Origin: an uncultured Collinsella sp.
Lineage (GTDB): Bacteria > Actinomycetota > Coriobacteriia > Coriobacteriales > Coriobacteriaceae
NCBI GenBank assembly: GCA_900544465.1
Contig: UQVT01000006.1
Coordinates: 1 to 26,087, forward strand
Direction of reading: 5' to 3'
DNA length: 26,087 bases
This document shows, in pieces, positions 1-7,253 of the stretch. Under the pieces are notes generated by a model. It was not told where the DNA came from. It did no database searches and worked only from the letters and a program-made list of their open reading frames with translations. The stretch's first letter is position 1, and each line of letters starts with the position of its first letter. Both the position numbers and the translations under genes were made by a program.

Positions 1-32
1 TCGGTCTCGACGACATCTCCAGCCTGGAACAT
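1..32 (-). CDS. 5' end of a leftward gene, product unknown (partial)
   Basis: Reading leftward from an ATG at 32-30, the frame gives MFQAGDVVET before the window edge. A near-perfect Shine-Dalgarno (AGGAGGT, complement of 39-45) sits six bases upstream, which is the main reason to call a real start. Ten residues cannot identify the family. The M-F-x-x-G-D-x-V opening resembles the start of small beta-barrel proteins such as CarD-like regulators, but that is only a guess. Confidence 0.5.
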   Translation of the reverse strand, partial: MFQAGDVVET

Positions 33-326
33 GATGTTACCTCCTGGCCCGGCGCCACTACGGCGCGTTGATAAACGTTGGTGCTCCTTTAGTAAAACCT
101 TTATCAGAGCTTATGCGCGCATCATTTAGGCAAGTGGTAAAAAACCGCAGGGTAGACGGGATAAAACGTTTAACCATCCCATTTGTTTGTCACATTCTGA
201 AGGTACTTTTATGCAAACCTACTTTCCCAATTGGAATCTATCCTTTTGGCCGGGCAATTGACCGTCTATCGTTTGAGCCCGACGGGTATGAACGGGGCAT
301 CTGCAACGCCACCGCAAGGAGACACC

Positions 327-848
327 ATGGAGACTATCGAAGCACTCATTCACCGCCGCAGCTGCCGCAACTACAGCGATCGTCCCGTCGAGACCGAAAA
401 GCTTGCACGTATTATCGAAGCCGGTCAATATGCACCGAGCGGCATGGGCCGCCAGCCGGTGACGTTTGTCGCCGTCACCGACCCCGCGACCGTCGAGCGC
501 CTCTCGCAGCTCAACGCCCAGGTCATGGGCAGCAACAGCGACCCCTTCTATGGCGCCAAGACCGTTGTTGTGGTGTTGGTTGACCGCAGCGTGCCCACAC
601 ATCTGGAAGACGGCTCGCTCGCCATGGGCAACCTGCTCAACGCTGCCTATGCGCTGGGCGTTGATTCGTGCTGGATTCATCGCGCCCGCGAGGTTTTCGA
701 TTCGCCCGAGGGCCTGGAGCTACTGGCCAGTTGGGGTCTGCCCGCCGACGGCAGCCTGCGCGGTGTCGGTCACTGCATTCTGGGCTACGCCGAGGACACG
801 CTACCCGAGGCAAAGCCGCGCCGCGACAACGTGGTGTACGTCAAGTAG
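327..848 (+). CDS. Nitroreductase family FMN-dependent oxidoreductase
   Basis: Predicted 173-residue flavoenzyme of the nitroreductase superfamily, which uses FMN and NAD(P)H to reduce nitroaromatics, quinones or related electrophiles in the cytoplasm; the natural substrate is unknown. The N-terminus has the family signature HRRSCRNYSDRPVE (about residues 8-21), whose arginines contact FMN phosphate, followed by APSGMGRQPVTFV. The C-terminal half carries the usual GVDSCWIHRAREVF and GHCILGYAED segments. The length fits the short single-domain members. The frame is open 96 bases further upstream, but the ATG at 327 is preceded at five bases by AAGGAGA and starts exactly where the family does. 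It is monocistronic and convergent with the membrane protein at 904-1479. Confidence 0.9.
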   Translation: METIEALIHRRSCRNYSDRPVETEKLARIIEAGQYAPSGMGRQPVTFVAVTDPATVERLSQLNAQVMGSNSDPFYGAKTVVVVLVDRSVPTHLEDGSLAMGNLLNAAYALGVDSCWIHRAREVFDSPEGLELLASWGLPADGSLRGVGHCILGYAEDTLPEAKPRRDNVVYVK

Positions 849-866
849 CGCAGGAGTGTCCCAAAC

Positions 867-901
867 TGCCGGCAGAAAAGGAACGTCCCCTTCTGCCGGC
901 A
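867..901. terminator. Hairpin between convergent genes, terminator or REP-like element
   Basis: TGCCGGCAGAA (867-877) is perfectly repeated inverted at 891-901, an 11-bp stem with a 13-nt loop containing GGAACGTCCCC. It lies between two convergent genes, so it could end both transcripts. There is no real T tract on either side, and the GGAACGTCCC core resembles other hairpins in this window, so it may be a REP-type repeat used as a terminator. Confidence 0.6.
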
Positions 902-903
902 AG

Positions 904-1479
904 CTATGTTGATATTTGAGTTGTCGTCGTTTCGCTTGTCTGGGCCGTTTCGGCGCCATCGCCCTGTTCGTCCTCGTCCTTTTGCGCATCGGCGATGGTG
1001 GAGGCCGCCGCAACGATACCGCGCTGGGGCGCGACGCCTGTCTGGGTCTGTGCGCCCTCGACAACTTCTGTGCCTGCATGCGCGAGCTCGGGCGATTTAA
1101 ACATTGCGTCCAAGTTGGCGCCACCGCCGGCATATCCGAGCGCAGCGAGCGCGATGACGATCACTGCAACGGCGGCCACGATCGGCACGTAGCGATGCCA
1201 GCCGGCGGGATTGAGCCCGCTGCGGCGAGCCGCCCCGCGGCTGATGTAGCCGAGCGTTCCGTCGTGCTTGAGCTTTGAGCCCACCACGCGTTTGCGGCCC
1301 CACAGCGAGGACTCTGCCTGCATTGCCAAGCGGGCGCTTGCCGAAGGATAGCCGTATTTAGTGCGCTTGAACGAGCCATCAAACCCCGAGGCGTGTTTGC
1401 CCCACGTCACCGATGTTGTGCGTCGGTTGACCGGCGCGGCACTCCGCCTTCTGCGGCTCGGTTTTGAAGTCTCAGCCAT
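904..1479 (-). CDS. Hypothetical single-pass membrane protein
   Basis: Encodes 191 residues that I do not recognise. Residues 1-90 are rich in Arg, Lys and Ser (SRRRRSAAPVNRR near the start) with no signal peptide. One strong membrane segment follows at about 98-117 (VPIVAAVAVIVIALAALGYA), then a roughly 75-residue tail rich in Thr, Ala, Glu and Gln ending in TTTTQIST. By the positive-inside rule the basic N-terminus should be cytoplasmic and the low-complexity tail outside. I chose the ATG at 1479 over an upstream GTG at 1533, because the extra 18 residues are atypical and lack a ribosome site; the site for 1479 (GAGGG) is itself weak. It is convergent with the nitroreductase. Confidence 0.65.
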   Translation of the reverse strand: MAETSKPSRRRRSAAPVNRRTTSVTWGKHASGFDGSFKRTKYGYPSASARLAMQAESSLWGRKRVVGSKLKHDGTLGYISRGAARRSGLNPAGWHRYVPIVAAVAVIVIALAALGYAGGGANLDAMFKSPELAHAGTEVVEGAQTQTGVAPQRGIVAAASTIADAQKDEDEQGDGAETAQTSETTTTQIST

Positions 1480-1563
1480 ATGCCCTCGCACGCCGTAACC
1501 AAATCGAAACAATAACGCTTTGGACTGTAGCACACGCGTCGCGTGCGGTCACGGGCGCCTCGC

Positions 1564-2781
1564 TCAACGGTCATCGTCCTTCAGCAAGCGCCACAGCGTT
1601 GTACGGCTTATGCCCAGCACCTCCGCCGCACGGGTTCGGTTGCCGTGGAGATGGTCTACAACCAGATGCGCGATATCTCGCTCGGTATCGGCCAGCGGTC
1701 GCAGGATATACAGGTCACTTTCAAGCGTCGGGGCGCCAAAGGTTGCGGTCTTAATCACGTCCTCTTGGGCGAGCACTTCCTCCGCCACAGCGCGGTCCAC
1801 CGTGCCCGTCCCCACCAATATATACAGTCGTTCCGAGACCTCGCGGAGCTGCAGATAGTTGCGCGGCCAGCGGTAAGCATCGAGCGTCTTCGTCGCCGCG
1901 GCAGACAGCGTGGGCGCTGCCGTCCCAAATGCATCAGCGAGATATTCCAAATAGCGCGCGACCTTCGTCGACGCGGCTCCCTGCTCGGCGATTGCCGGCG
2001 CGACGCTCACCGCACAGGCGAAGCGCTCGGTCACAAAGGCGGCTTGATCACTTTCGCCGCCGCCCGGCATGTCATTCGCCGTCAGCACCACATGGCAGCG
2101 CGTCGCCAACGCGGTGTCGGTCATCGTGGAGACCAGCTCGCGGAGGCGCTGGGGGCCAACCGCGTTCCAGCCCTCAATGCAAAGGGTCAGCCCCATTTGG
2201 AACAACGGCGATTCGACGCTTTTGAGTACATGGCGCCAACCGCGCTCGGTGAGCTCATCGAGCGCAACGGAAACAAAGGGCTGATCGGCAAAAGGACCGT
2301 CCAGATAGAGGCGCTTGGCGATCTCGACCTGACCCGCCCCCAGCTCGCCCTCGAGCATAAGAGGCACACCGCGCGCGTAACTCTCTGCAACCGGCGCAGC
2401 CACCGAGGCCGCCCCCTCAACGATGCCGTACGCGCTCGATTCGTAGCGGGCCTCAACTTCGTCGGCGTTGAGCCACTCGATGCCCGCATGCGCCGCGGCA
2501 CCGCGCACCTCGCGGACCACGACGACCCAAAGCCCCCCGCCCTCTTTGTCGGTGGGGCGAACGGTCAGGCTCAGGCGCGCACCCGCACGCCCCATAACCA
2601 GACGCGCGCCGTCTCCTATACGGTCGAGGCGCTCAGCTACAAAAGCCGCCACATCCCGCTCAAGCGCCGCGTCATTCATGGTCGAGATCGCGACGTCCCC
2701 ACGCGCATCGATTGCCAATGCCGAGGCCCCGGCAGCAGCCAGGGCCTCGGTCAAGATGTTCAGCTTGGCATCGCTATCCAT
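1564..2781 (-). CDS. Fis-type transcriptional regulator with degenerate sigma54-activator AAA+ core
   Basis: Encodes 405 residues. Residues 382-403 (RTRAAEVLGISRTTLWRLLKD) form a clear Fis-type helix-turn-helix, as at the end of bacterial enhancer-binding proteins. The middle (about 125-340) follows the AAA+ fold of those proteins in decayed form. The Walker A position reads GELGAGQVE (145-153) instead of GExGTGKE, so the lysine is missing. PFVSVALDEL (168-177) matches the usual PFVxVNCAxL. The stretch that should hold the GAFTGA loop is deleted, and Walker B is LCIEGWN instead of LFLDEI. RWPRNYLQLREV (304-315) matches the usual WPGNVRELRN. The N-terminus (1-120) may be a sensor domain. The ATG at 2781 has AGGGG upstream; the open frame further upstream runs through the leader structure. 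It probably binds DNA without ATP-driven sigma54 activation, and may respond to the same signal as yeiH upstream. Confidence 0.75.
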   Translation of the reverse strand: MDSDAKLNILTEALAAAGASALAIDARGDVAISTMNDAALERDVAAFVAERLDRIGDGARLVMGRAGARLSLTVRPTDKEGGGLWVVVVREVRGAAAHAGIEWLNADEVEARYESSAYGIVEGAASVAAPVAESYARGVPLMLEGELGAGQVEIAKRLYLDGPFADQPFVSVALDELTERGWRHVLKSVESPLFQMGLTLCIEGWNAVGPQRLRELVSTMTDTALATRCHVVLTANDMPGGGESDQAAFVTERFACAVSVAPAIAEQGAASTKVARYLEYLADAFGTAAPTLSAAATKTLDAYRWPRNYLQLREVSERLYILVGTGTVDRAVAEEVLAQEDVIKTATFGAPTLESDLYILRPLADTERDIAHLVVDHLHGNRTRAAEVLGISRTTLWRLLKDDDR

Positions 2782-2836
2782 GATTTGCCCCTGTCCGCGG
2801 CGACATGCAGCCGCCGACGGTCGCACGACCGAGTGT

Positions 2837-2848
2837 TTCAAAATTGAA
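2837..2848. promoter_or_regulatory. Short palindrome in the regulator leader, possible operator
   Basis: TTCAA and TTGAA arms separated by two bases, in an AT-rich patch 56 bases upstream of the Fis-type regulator. Fis-type regulators often bind dyads in their own leader, so autoregulation is possible. A five-base arm is weak evidence. Confidence 0.25.
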
Positions 2849-2906
2849 CGATATTGCTCACCAAACACTATAGGGCAGAAAGCGCCGTCCTGCGAGTATA
2901 GGTGTT

Positions 2907-2995
2907 GCCCCGCATCGCCATCCTGGCGGGGCGATAAGAGCTCTTCGGGACTTATAAACCTGCGGACAAGCCATACCCGCAAGAGCTCCTATCGC
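2907..2995 (-). ncRNA. Structured leader between yeiH and the Fis-type regulator
   Basis: Two overlapping hairpins. The large one pairs 2981-2995 with 2931-2945 (15 bp), extended by CGGG/CCCG after a one-base bulge, with a 26-nt loop. Its only mismatch on the plus strand (A with C) becomes a U-G wobble in a leftward transcript, which suggests a leftward RNA. The second pairs GCGGGGC (2926-2932) with GCCCCGC (2907-2913) and shares two bases with the first, so the two compete. No T tract follows, so a simple terminator is not obvious. It could be a cis-regulatory RNA or the 3' end of the yeiH message. I do not recognise a known riboswitch. Confidence 0.45.
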
Positions 2996-3047
2996 TCCAC
3001 CGTGAGAATGCGCTCACCAGCAACCAGCACGCAAACAAGCTACTTCT

Positions 3048-4082
3048 CTACCAGATTCTCAGTACGTGTTGCATTCCCAAACTCATGCACGCAATGCCAA
3101 TCCAGCAGCAAAAGCCCAATGCGATGGGCTTGCCGCCCTTTTTGACCAGCTCGACGATATCGGTATTAAAGCCAATAGCCGCCATGGCCATCACAATAAA
3201 GAATTTCGACAGCTCCTTGATGGGCGCCGTAAAGGACGCGGGAAGCTGAAGCACCGTGGTGATCACGCTCGCCAGCACAAAGAACAGCACGAACATGGGA
3301 AACGCGCGTTTAAGCGAGAACGTGCTTTTGGCGTCACCGCCGGCCTTGCGCGCCAGATGCATCTGCCAGCATGCGAGAACCAACGTGATGGGAATAATGG
3401 CCAGCGTCCTGGTGAGCTTGACCACTGTGGCGCTCTCGAGCACATTGGCGCCGGGGTGCATGCTGTCCCAGGCGCTCGCCGCAGCCGTTACGGACGAGGT
3501 GTCGTTGATGGCGGTACCGGCAAACAGGCCAAAGCCCTCGTTGGTCAGCCCGAGCATGCCGCCGAGCGTCGGAAACACGAGCGCCACGATAACGTTAAAC
3601 AGGAAGATGACCGAAATAGCCTGGGCAATCTCGCGATCGTCGGCATCGATGACGGGTGCGGTCGCAGCGATGGCAGAACCGCCGCAAATCGACGAACCCA
3701 CACCCACAAGCGTCGCGATCTTGCCCGGCACGTTCATAACGCGGCAGAGCACAAAGGCGATGACAAGCGAGGTCGAGATTGTCGCCACGATAATCGGCAG
3801 CGACTGGGCGCCCTTGGACAGAATCTGGGAGAGGTTCATGCCAAAGCCAAGCAGGATAACCGCGTACTGCAAGACTTTTTTGGACGTATAGGTGACGCCG
3901 GCGGCGAGCTGTTCGCGACGATTCTTGGGAAAGACGAGCGCCAGGACCATGCCAAAGAGGATGGCGAATACCGGACCGCCGACCACCTCAACCTGTTTGC
4001 CGAGCAACGTCGCGGGAATGGCGATGATCAGGCAGAACAAGACGCCTTTCCAGCGCTCGCGTACGATATTTGCCAGTTGCAT
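3048..4082 (-). CDS. yeiH: YeiH/UPF0324 family putative sulfate-type anion exporter
   Basis: An integral membrane protein of 344 residues, the usual family length, with about ten hydrophobic segments. Family hallmarks are the glycine-rich VGVGSSICGGSAIAATAPV motif after about one third of the chain, and GLFAGTAINDTSSVTAAAS in the middle, each on a re-entrant type segment. The family (Cons_hypoth698) is annotated as putative sulfate exporters and linked in some bacteria to taurine or sulfoacetate dissimilation; direct transport data are few, so the substrate is uncertain. The ATG at 4082 has AAGGA upstream. It is followed at 266 bases by the Fis-type regulator on the same strand, and diverges from a GntR/FCD regulator that is the natural candidate to control it. 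Confidence 0.88.
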   Translation of the reverse strand: MQLANIVRERWKGVLFCLIIAIPATLLGKQVEVVGGPVFAILFGMVLALVFPKNRREQLAAGVTYTSKKVLQYAVILLGFGMNLSQILSKGAQSLPIIVATISTSLVIAFVLCRVMNVPGKIATLVGVGSSICGGSAIAATAPVIDADDREIAQAISVIFLFNVIVALVFPTLGGMLGLTNEGFGLFAGTAINDTSSVTAAASAWDSMHPGANVLESATVVKLTRTLAIIPITLVLACWQMHLARKAGGDAKSTFSLKRAFPMFVLFFVLASVITTVLQLPASFTAPIKELSKFFIVMAMAAIGFNTDIVELVKKGGKPIALGFCCWIGIACMSLGMQHVLRIW

Positions 4083-4167
4083 ATGGGATTCCTTCTTTCT
4101 ATTTCACGTTTGCGACGGCTTATGATACGGCAACATTGAGCACAGCCTTGCGCAAACACAGACTAAG

Positions 4168-4229
4168 ATGCCGCGATAGTTCTCAGGCAACAGCCGAATT
4201 ACCCACCGCGGAGAGCTGATTCGCGGCAT
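4168..4229 (+). promoter_or_regulatory. Leader hairpin upstream of the GntR regulator
   Basis: ATGCCGCGA (4168-4176) pairs perfectly with TCGCGGCAT (4221-4229). After a two-base bulge, TAGTTCTC (4177-4184) pairs with GAGAGCTG (4211-4218) using two T-G pairs that are wobbles only in a rightward transcript. This is a 17-bp hairpin with a 26-nt loop ending 16 bases before the GntR ATG, so it probably belongs to that message. As DNA it could also be an operator dyad in the yeiH-gntR divergent region. Confidence 0.45.
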
Positions 4230-4245
4230 AATTAACAACTGACAT

Positions 4246-4977
4246 ATGAGTTTGATAGAACAGTTGCGAGGCGCTATGGAAGAATCGATGCACGTCGGCG
4301 AGCAGGAAACGAGCCTACAGGACCAGTCCTACCACACCATTCGACGCAAAATCGTCTACCTGGACTACAAGCCGGGCGAAAAGCTGGGCGTCAAGCAGCT
4401 TTGCGATGACCTGGACATGGGTCGCACGCCCGTGCGCGAGGCTTTGGTTCGCTTGGCGCAGGAAGGCCTGGTGCGCACCGTGCCCCAGAGCGGCACCTAC
4501 GTCTCGCCCATCAACCTCACCCTTGCCGAGAGTGCCTGTTACATCCGCGAGCATCTGGAAAAGCAGGTGATTGTGGAGTGCTGTGCGCGCGCCACGTCGG
4601 CCGGCATCGAGCAGCTCGACCGCGCCATCGTGCTGCAGGAAAAGGCCATGGCCGAGGAGGATCGCATCGGCTTCTTTTTGAGCGACAACCTCATGCATCA
4701 CATGATTTTTAGCATCGCATGTCGCAGCACCGTGTGGTCGTGGCTCGAAGAGACCAATGCCGACCTGGAGCGCTTCCGCTGGCTGCGCGCCGCCACGCAG
4801 GTTCTCGACAATCAGGACATCGTGAACGAGCACAAGCAGATTCGCCGCGCTATCGCCGGTCGCGACCCCATCGAAGCGAGCTTTTTGGTCAGCAAGCACC
4901 TGCACATGATGTTCCGCAATCAAACCGAGGTTCTGGACCAGTTCCCCGAGTACTTCGAGACCAGCAAGCTCCGCTAA
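4246..4977 (+). CDS. GntR family regulator, FCD subfamily
   Basis: Encodes 243 residues. A winged helix-turn-helix occupies about residues 25-90 (YHTIRRKIVYLDYKPGEKLG, then MGRTPVREALVRLAQEGLV and the wing QSGTYVSP). The all-helical FCD ligand domain follows, with its usual acidic and histidine metal-site positions in SDNLMHHMIF, NEHKQIRRAI and SKHLHMMF. FCD regulators bind organic acids or sugar acids and usually repress a neighbouring gene. Here the neighbour is the divergent yeiH, 163 bases away, the likely target. No good ribosome site precedes the ATG at 4246; the in-frame ATG at 4276 has GAGG at five bases and may be the true start, giving 233 residues. The stop codon lies inside a dispersed repeat. 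Confidence 0.85.
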   Translation: MSLIEQLRGAMEESMHVGEQETSLQDQSYHTIRRKIVYLDYKPGEKLGVKQLCDDLDMGRTPVREALVRLAQEGLVRTVPQSGTYVSPINLTLAESACYIREHLEKQVIVECCARATSAGIEQLDRAIVLQEKAMAEEDRIGFFLSDNLMHHMIFSIACRSTVWSWLEETNADLERFRWLRAATQVLDNQDIVNEHKQIRRAIAGRDPIEASFLVSKHLHMMFRNQTEVLDQFPEYFETSKLR

Positions 4978-5017
4978 CCTGCCAAAAAGGGACAGGTTTA
5001 TTTTGGCAGGTTTTATC
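4976..5017 (+). repeat. Dispersed palindromic repeat, copy A
   Basis: Perfect 12-bp arms AACCTGCCAAAA (4976-4987) and TTTTGGCAGGTT (5001-5012) flank a 13-base core containing GGGACAGGTTTA, then TTTATC. Copies B, C and D share arms, core and tail; similarity continues weakly to about 5030. The repeat starts on the gntR stop codon, so here it could also serve as that gene's terminator. Confidence 0.85.
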
Positions 5018-5031
5018 CGAGCAAATGCAAC

Positions 5032-5067
5032 AAGGCCCGGCTCCGTCTTGATGCGGAGCCGGGCCTT
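5032..5067. terminator. Bidirectional terminator between gntR and glmS
   Basis: A perfect 14-bp GC-rich stem, AAGGCCCGGCTCCG (5032-5045) with its complement at 5054-5067, and an 8-base loop. It lies between the ends of two convergent genes and closes with A-T pairs on both sides. Confidence 0.85.
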
Positions 5068-5090
5068 AGTCGCTAGAACGGCGGAACCAA

Positions 5091-6938
5091 CTACTCGACC
5101 GTGACGCTTTTCGCCAGGTTTCGGGGTTGGTCGACGTCGCAGCCGCGCAGGATGGCGACCTCGCGGGCGAGCAGCTGCAGCGGGACGCTCGCCGTGATGG
5201 GGCTGAACACGTCGCGGACTGCTGGCACGCGGATAATGCAGTCGGCGATCTTGTTGATCTCCTCATCGCCCTCGGTGGCAACGACGATGACCTTGGCGCC
5301 GCGCGCCTTGCACTCCATGAGGTTCGACACGGTCTTGTCGTAGGTGGCACTCTTGGTGGCCACGGCGATGACAGGGAAGCCCGGGTCGATCAGCGCGATG
5401 GGGCCGTGCTTCATCTCACCGGCGGCGTAGGCCTCGGCGTGCAGGTAGCTGACCTCTTTGAGCTTGAGCGCGCCCTCGCAGGAAATAGCGGCACCCATGC
5501 CACGGCCCACGAACAGCGCCGACTGCGCGTCCTTGCACAGCAGGGCGGCCTCATGCACGGCCTCGGTTTGGGTATCCAAAATCCACTGGATCTGCTCGGC
5601 CGTATCGGAAAGCTCGCGGAACAGCATGCGCGCCTGCTTGGTGGTCAAGCGGTACTTGACCTGCGCCAGCAGCAGAGCCAAAAGCGTAAGGCTCACGACC
5701 TGGCCGATGAAGCTCTTGGTCGAGGCGACCGCGATCTCCTTGTTGGCCTTGGTGTAGATGACGCCGTCGCTCTCACGCGCCACGGGGCTGCCCACCACGT
5801 TGGTGATGCCGAAGACCTTGGCACCCTTGATGCGCGCATCGCGAATGGCGGCAAGGGTATCGGCCGTCTCGCCCGACTGGGACACGGCAACGACAAGCGT
5901 CGTCGGCGTAATGATGGGGTTGCGATAACGGAACTCGCTGGCCGCCTCCACCTCGGTGGGGATGCGAGCCCAGCCCTCAATGAGATTCTTGGCAATGAGG
6001 CCAGCGTGATAGCTGGTGCCGCAAGCGATCACGTAGACGCGGTCGATGTCGTTGGGCTCCTCGAGCGAAAGGCCCAGCTCGTCGATGTCGAGCTCGCCGG
6101 CCGGCGTCATGCGGCCCACCAGCGTGTCGCGCACGACGCGCGGCTGCTCGTGGATCTCCTTGAGCATAAAGTCGGGATAACCGCCCTTTTCTGCCATGTC
6201 CAGGTCCCAGTCGATGTGGGTGACCTTGGGCTCGATAACGTTGCCGGCCTCGTCGGTGTACTCGACGCCTGCGGGCGTAAGCTTGGCAAACTGACCGTCC
6301 TCGAGCACCACGACATCGCGGGTGGCGTCGATGAGCGCGATGACGTCGGAGGCGACATAGGCGCCGGTCTCGCCCGCGCCGACCACGATCGGGGAATCCT
6401 TGCGGGCCACGGCGATCACGCCGGGCTCGTCAGCGCACACGACGGCCAGACCATAGGCACCGACCACGTGGGCGCAAGCCTCGCGCACGGAGGCCATCAG
6501 GTCGTGCGTCTCGGCATAAGCCTCTTCGATCAGATGCGCGAAGACCTCGGTATCGGTCTCGCTCTTAAAGTGGTGGCCGCGGCCCTCCAGCTCTTCGCGC
6601 AGCTCGGCGAAGTTCTCGATGATGCCGTTGTGGACGATGGCGATACGACCGTCGCAGCTGGTGTGGGGGTGAGCGTTAACGACGGAGGGTTTGCCGTGGG
6701 TGGCCCAACGGGTGTGGCCGATACCGCAGGTAGCGTCGCTGTCGATGTTGGAAAGCTCGCTCTCCAAGCCCGCGACCTTGCCCACGCGGCGGATGACGTC
6801 GAGGTGCGCCGCGGCGCCCTCGCCCACCTCGAGCGCGACGCCCGAGGAGTCATAGCCGCGATACTCCATACGCTTGAGGCCTGTGACCAGGATGTTCTTT
6901 GCAATATCAGAGCCGGTGTAGCCGACAATTCCGCACAT
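5091..6938 (-). CDS. glmS: Glutamine--fructose-6-phosphate aminotransferase (isomerising)
   Basis: A complete 615-residue GlmS. It makes glucosamine-6-phosphate from fructose-6-phosphate and glutamine, the first committed step to UDP-GlcNAc for peptidoglycan. The N-terminal class II glutaminase domain (about 1-230) begins MCGIVGYTG, so the nucleophilic Cys is residue 2 after removal of Met; this fixes the start at 6938, with AAGGGA upstream. It also has the GHTRWATHGKP and HNGIIEN motifs. Two SIS isomerase domains follow, with the CGTSYHAG, SQSGETADT and STKSFIGQ motifs. The C-terminus ends in the near-invariant QPRNLAKSVTVE. It is monocistronic and diverges from a LacI regulator. No glmS ribozyme is visible upstream; control more likely acts through the palindromic sites at 7040-7073. 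Confidence 0.98.
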   Translation of the reverse strand: MCGIVGYTGSDIAKNILVTGLKRMEYRGYDSSGVALEVGEGAAAHLDVIRRVGKVAGLESELSNIDSDATCGIGHTRWATHGKPSVVNAHPHTSCDGRIAIVHNGIIENFAELREELEGRGHHFKSETDTEVFAHLIEEAYAETHDLMASVREACAHVVGAYGLAVVCADEPGVIAVARKDSPIVVGAGETGAYVASDVIALIDATRDVVVLEDGQFAKLTPAGVEYTDEAGNVIEPKVTHIDWDLDMAEKGGYPDFMLKEIHEQPRVVRDTLVGRMTPAGELDIDELGLSLEEPNDIDRVYVIACGTSYHAGLIAKNLIEGWARIPTEVEAASEFRYRNPIITPTTLVVAVSQSGETADTLAAIRDARIKGAKVFGITNVVGSPVARESDGVIYTKANKEIAVASTKSFIGQVVSLTLLALLLAQVKYRLTTKQARMLFRELSDTAEQIQWILDTQTEAVHEAALLCKDAQSALFVGRGMGAAISCEGALKLKEVSYLHAEAYAAGEMKHGPIALIDPGFPVIAVATKSATYDKTVSNLMECKARGAKVIVVATEGDEEINKIADCIIRVPAVRDVFSPITASVPLQLLAREVAILRGCDVDQPRNLAKSVTVE

Positions 6939-7012
6939 AGGATAAATCCCTTCGTCCGCTTGACTGCAAAACGTCCACGCACAGGGGGCGCTGAGACGCA
7001 TAACGTTCGAGT

Positions 7013-7018
7013 ATTGTA
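7013..7018 (-). promoter_or_regulatory. Probable -10 box of glmS
   Basis: Leftward TACAAT, about 75 bases before the glmS start. A -35 box 17 bases upstream would fall at 7036-7041 and is poor (ATATCA), overlapping the palindromic sites. A weak -35 next to an operator is compatible with a regulated promoter. Confidence 0.45.
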
Positions 7019-7039
7019 CTCACGCAAACGCAAGCTGAT

Positions 7040-7073
7040 ATACCAGAAGTGGTATCTCAACTTGAATACCACT
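7040..7073. promoter_or_regulatory. Palindromic operator candidate upstream of glmS
   Basis: Three alternating half-sites. ATACCA (7040-7045) and TGGTAT (7050-7055) form a 6-4-6 dyad; AGTGGTAT (7048-7055) and ATACCACT (7066-7073) form an 8-bp dyad around a TCAAcTTGA core. The site overlaps the expected -35 of glmS. TGGTAT-type half-sites resemble those of HutC-type GntR regulators of amino sugar genes (NagR/DasR). No such regulator is in the window, so the link is inference. Confidence 0.55.
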
Positions 7074-7086
7074 CGATACACACACC

Positions 7087-7119
7087 CCACCCCGAAGGGG
7101 GCAGGCACCTTCGTGGTGG
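7087..7119. repeat. Hairpin with REP-like core in the glmS-lacI gap
   Basis: CCACCCCGAAGG (7087-7098) pairs with CCTTCGTGGTGG (7108-7119) with one mismatch; the loop is GGGCAGGCA. It lies between divergent promoters, so it is not a terminator for either flanking gene. Base content resembles REP-type hairpins. Confidence 0.45.
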
Positions 7120-7145
7120 TTTGGTCTGACAGCATCGTTTGCCCA

Positions 7146-7188
7146 GATAAAACCTGCCAAAATAAACCTGTCCCTAATAGGCGGGTTT
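7146..7188 (-). repeat. Dispersed palindromic repeat, copy B (inverted)
   Basis: Reads leftward as GGGACAGGTTTATTTTGGC followed by AGGTTTTATC, the same core, right arm and tail as copies A, C and D. The left arm differs at one base (AACCCGCC) and the A run is altered. It sits between divergent genes; its outer edge abuts the TTGACA box of the lacI promoter. Confidence 0.85.
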
Positions 7189-7218
7189 TGACACCTCAGG
7201 GGCGGGCGATGCTACAAT
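7188..7218 (+). promoter_or_regulatory. Promoter of the LacI regulator
   Basis: TTGACA (7188-7193) and TACAAT (7213-7218), 19 bases apart. Both boxes are near consensus, though the spacer is two bases longer than ideal. The -35 box touches repeat copy B. Transcription would begin near 7225, about 30 bases before the start codon. Confidence 0.6.
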
Positions 7219-7253
7219 CTGGCTTGTACTTGAAACGCATCAAAGGGGCCGCT

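Noticed and set aside
68..583. 171-codon rightward frame overlapping the nitroreductase
   Set aside because: Out of frame with the nitroreductase, no ribosome site, and an Arg-rich shadow composition.
1543..2847. 434-codon rightward frame
   Set aside because: Antisense to the Fis-type regulator, rich in Arg and His with no family motif.
6939..7040. glmS ribozyme
   Set aside because: The leader is about 70 bases and shows none of the conserved ribozyme core; the element is mainly a Firmicutes feature.
5127..7253. Very long rightward open frame continuous with the LacI gene
   Set aside because: It is antisense to glmS and open only because of GC-rich codon bias; the composition (His, Gly, Asp, Leu rich) is not protein-like and the LacI domain starts cleanly at 7254 with a ribosome site.
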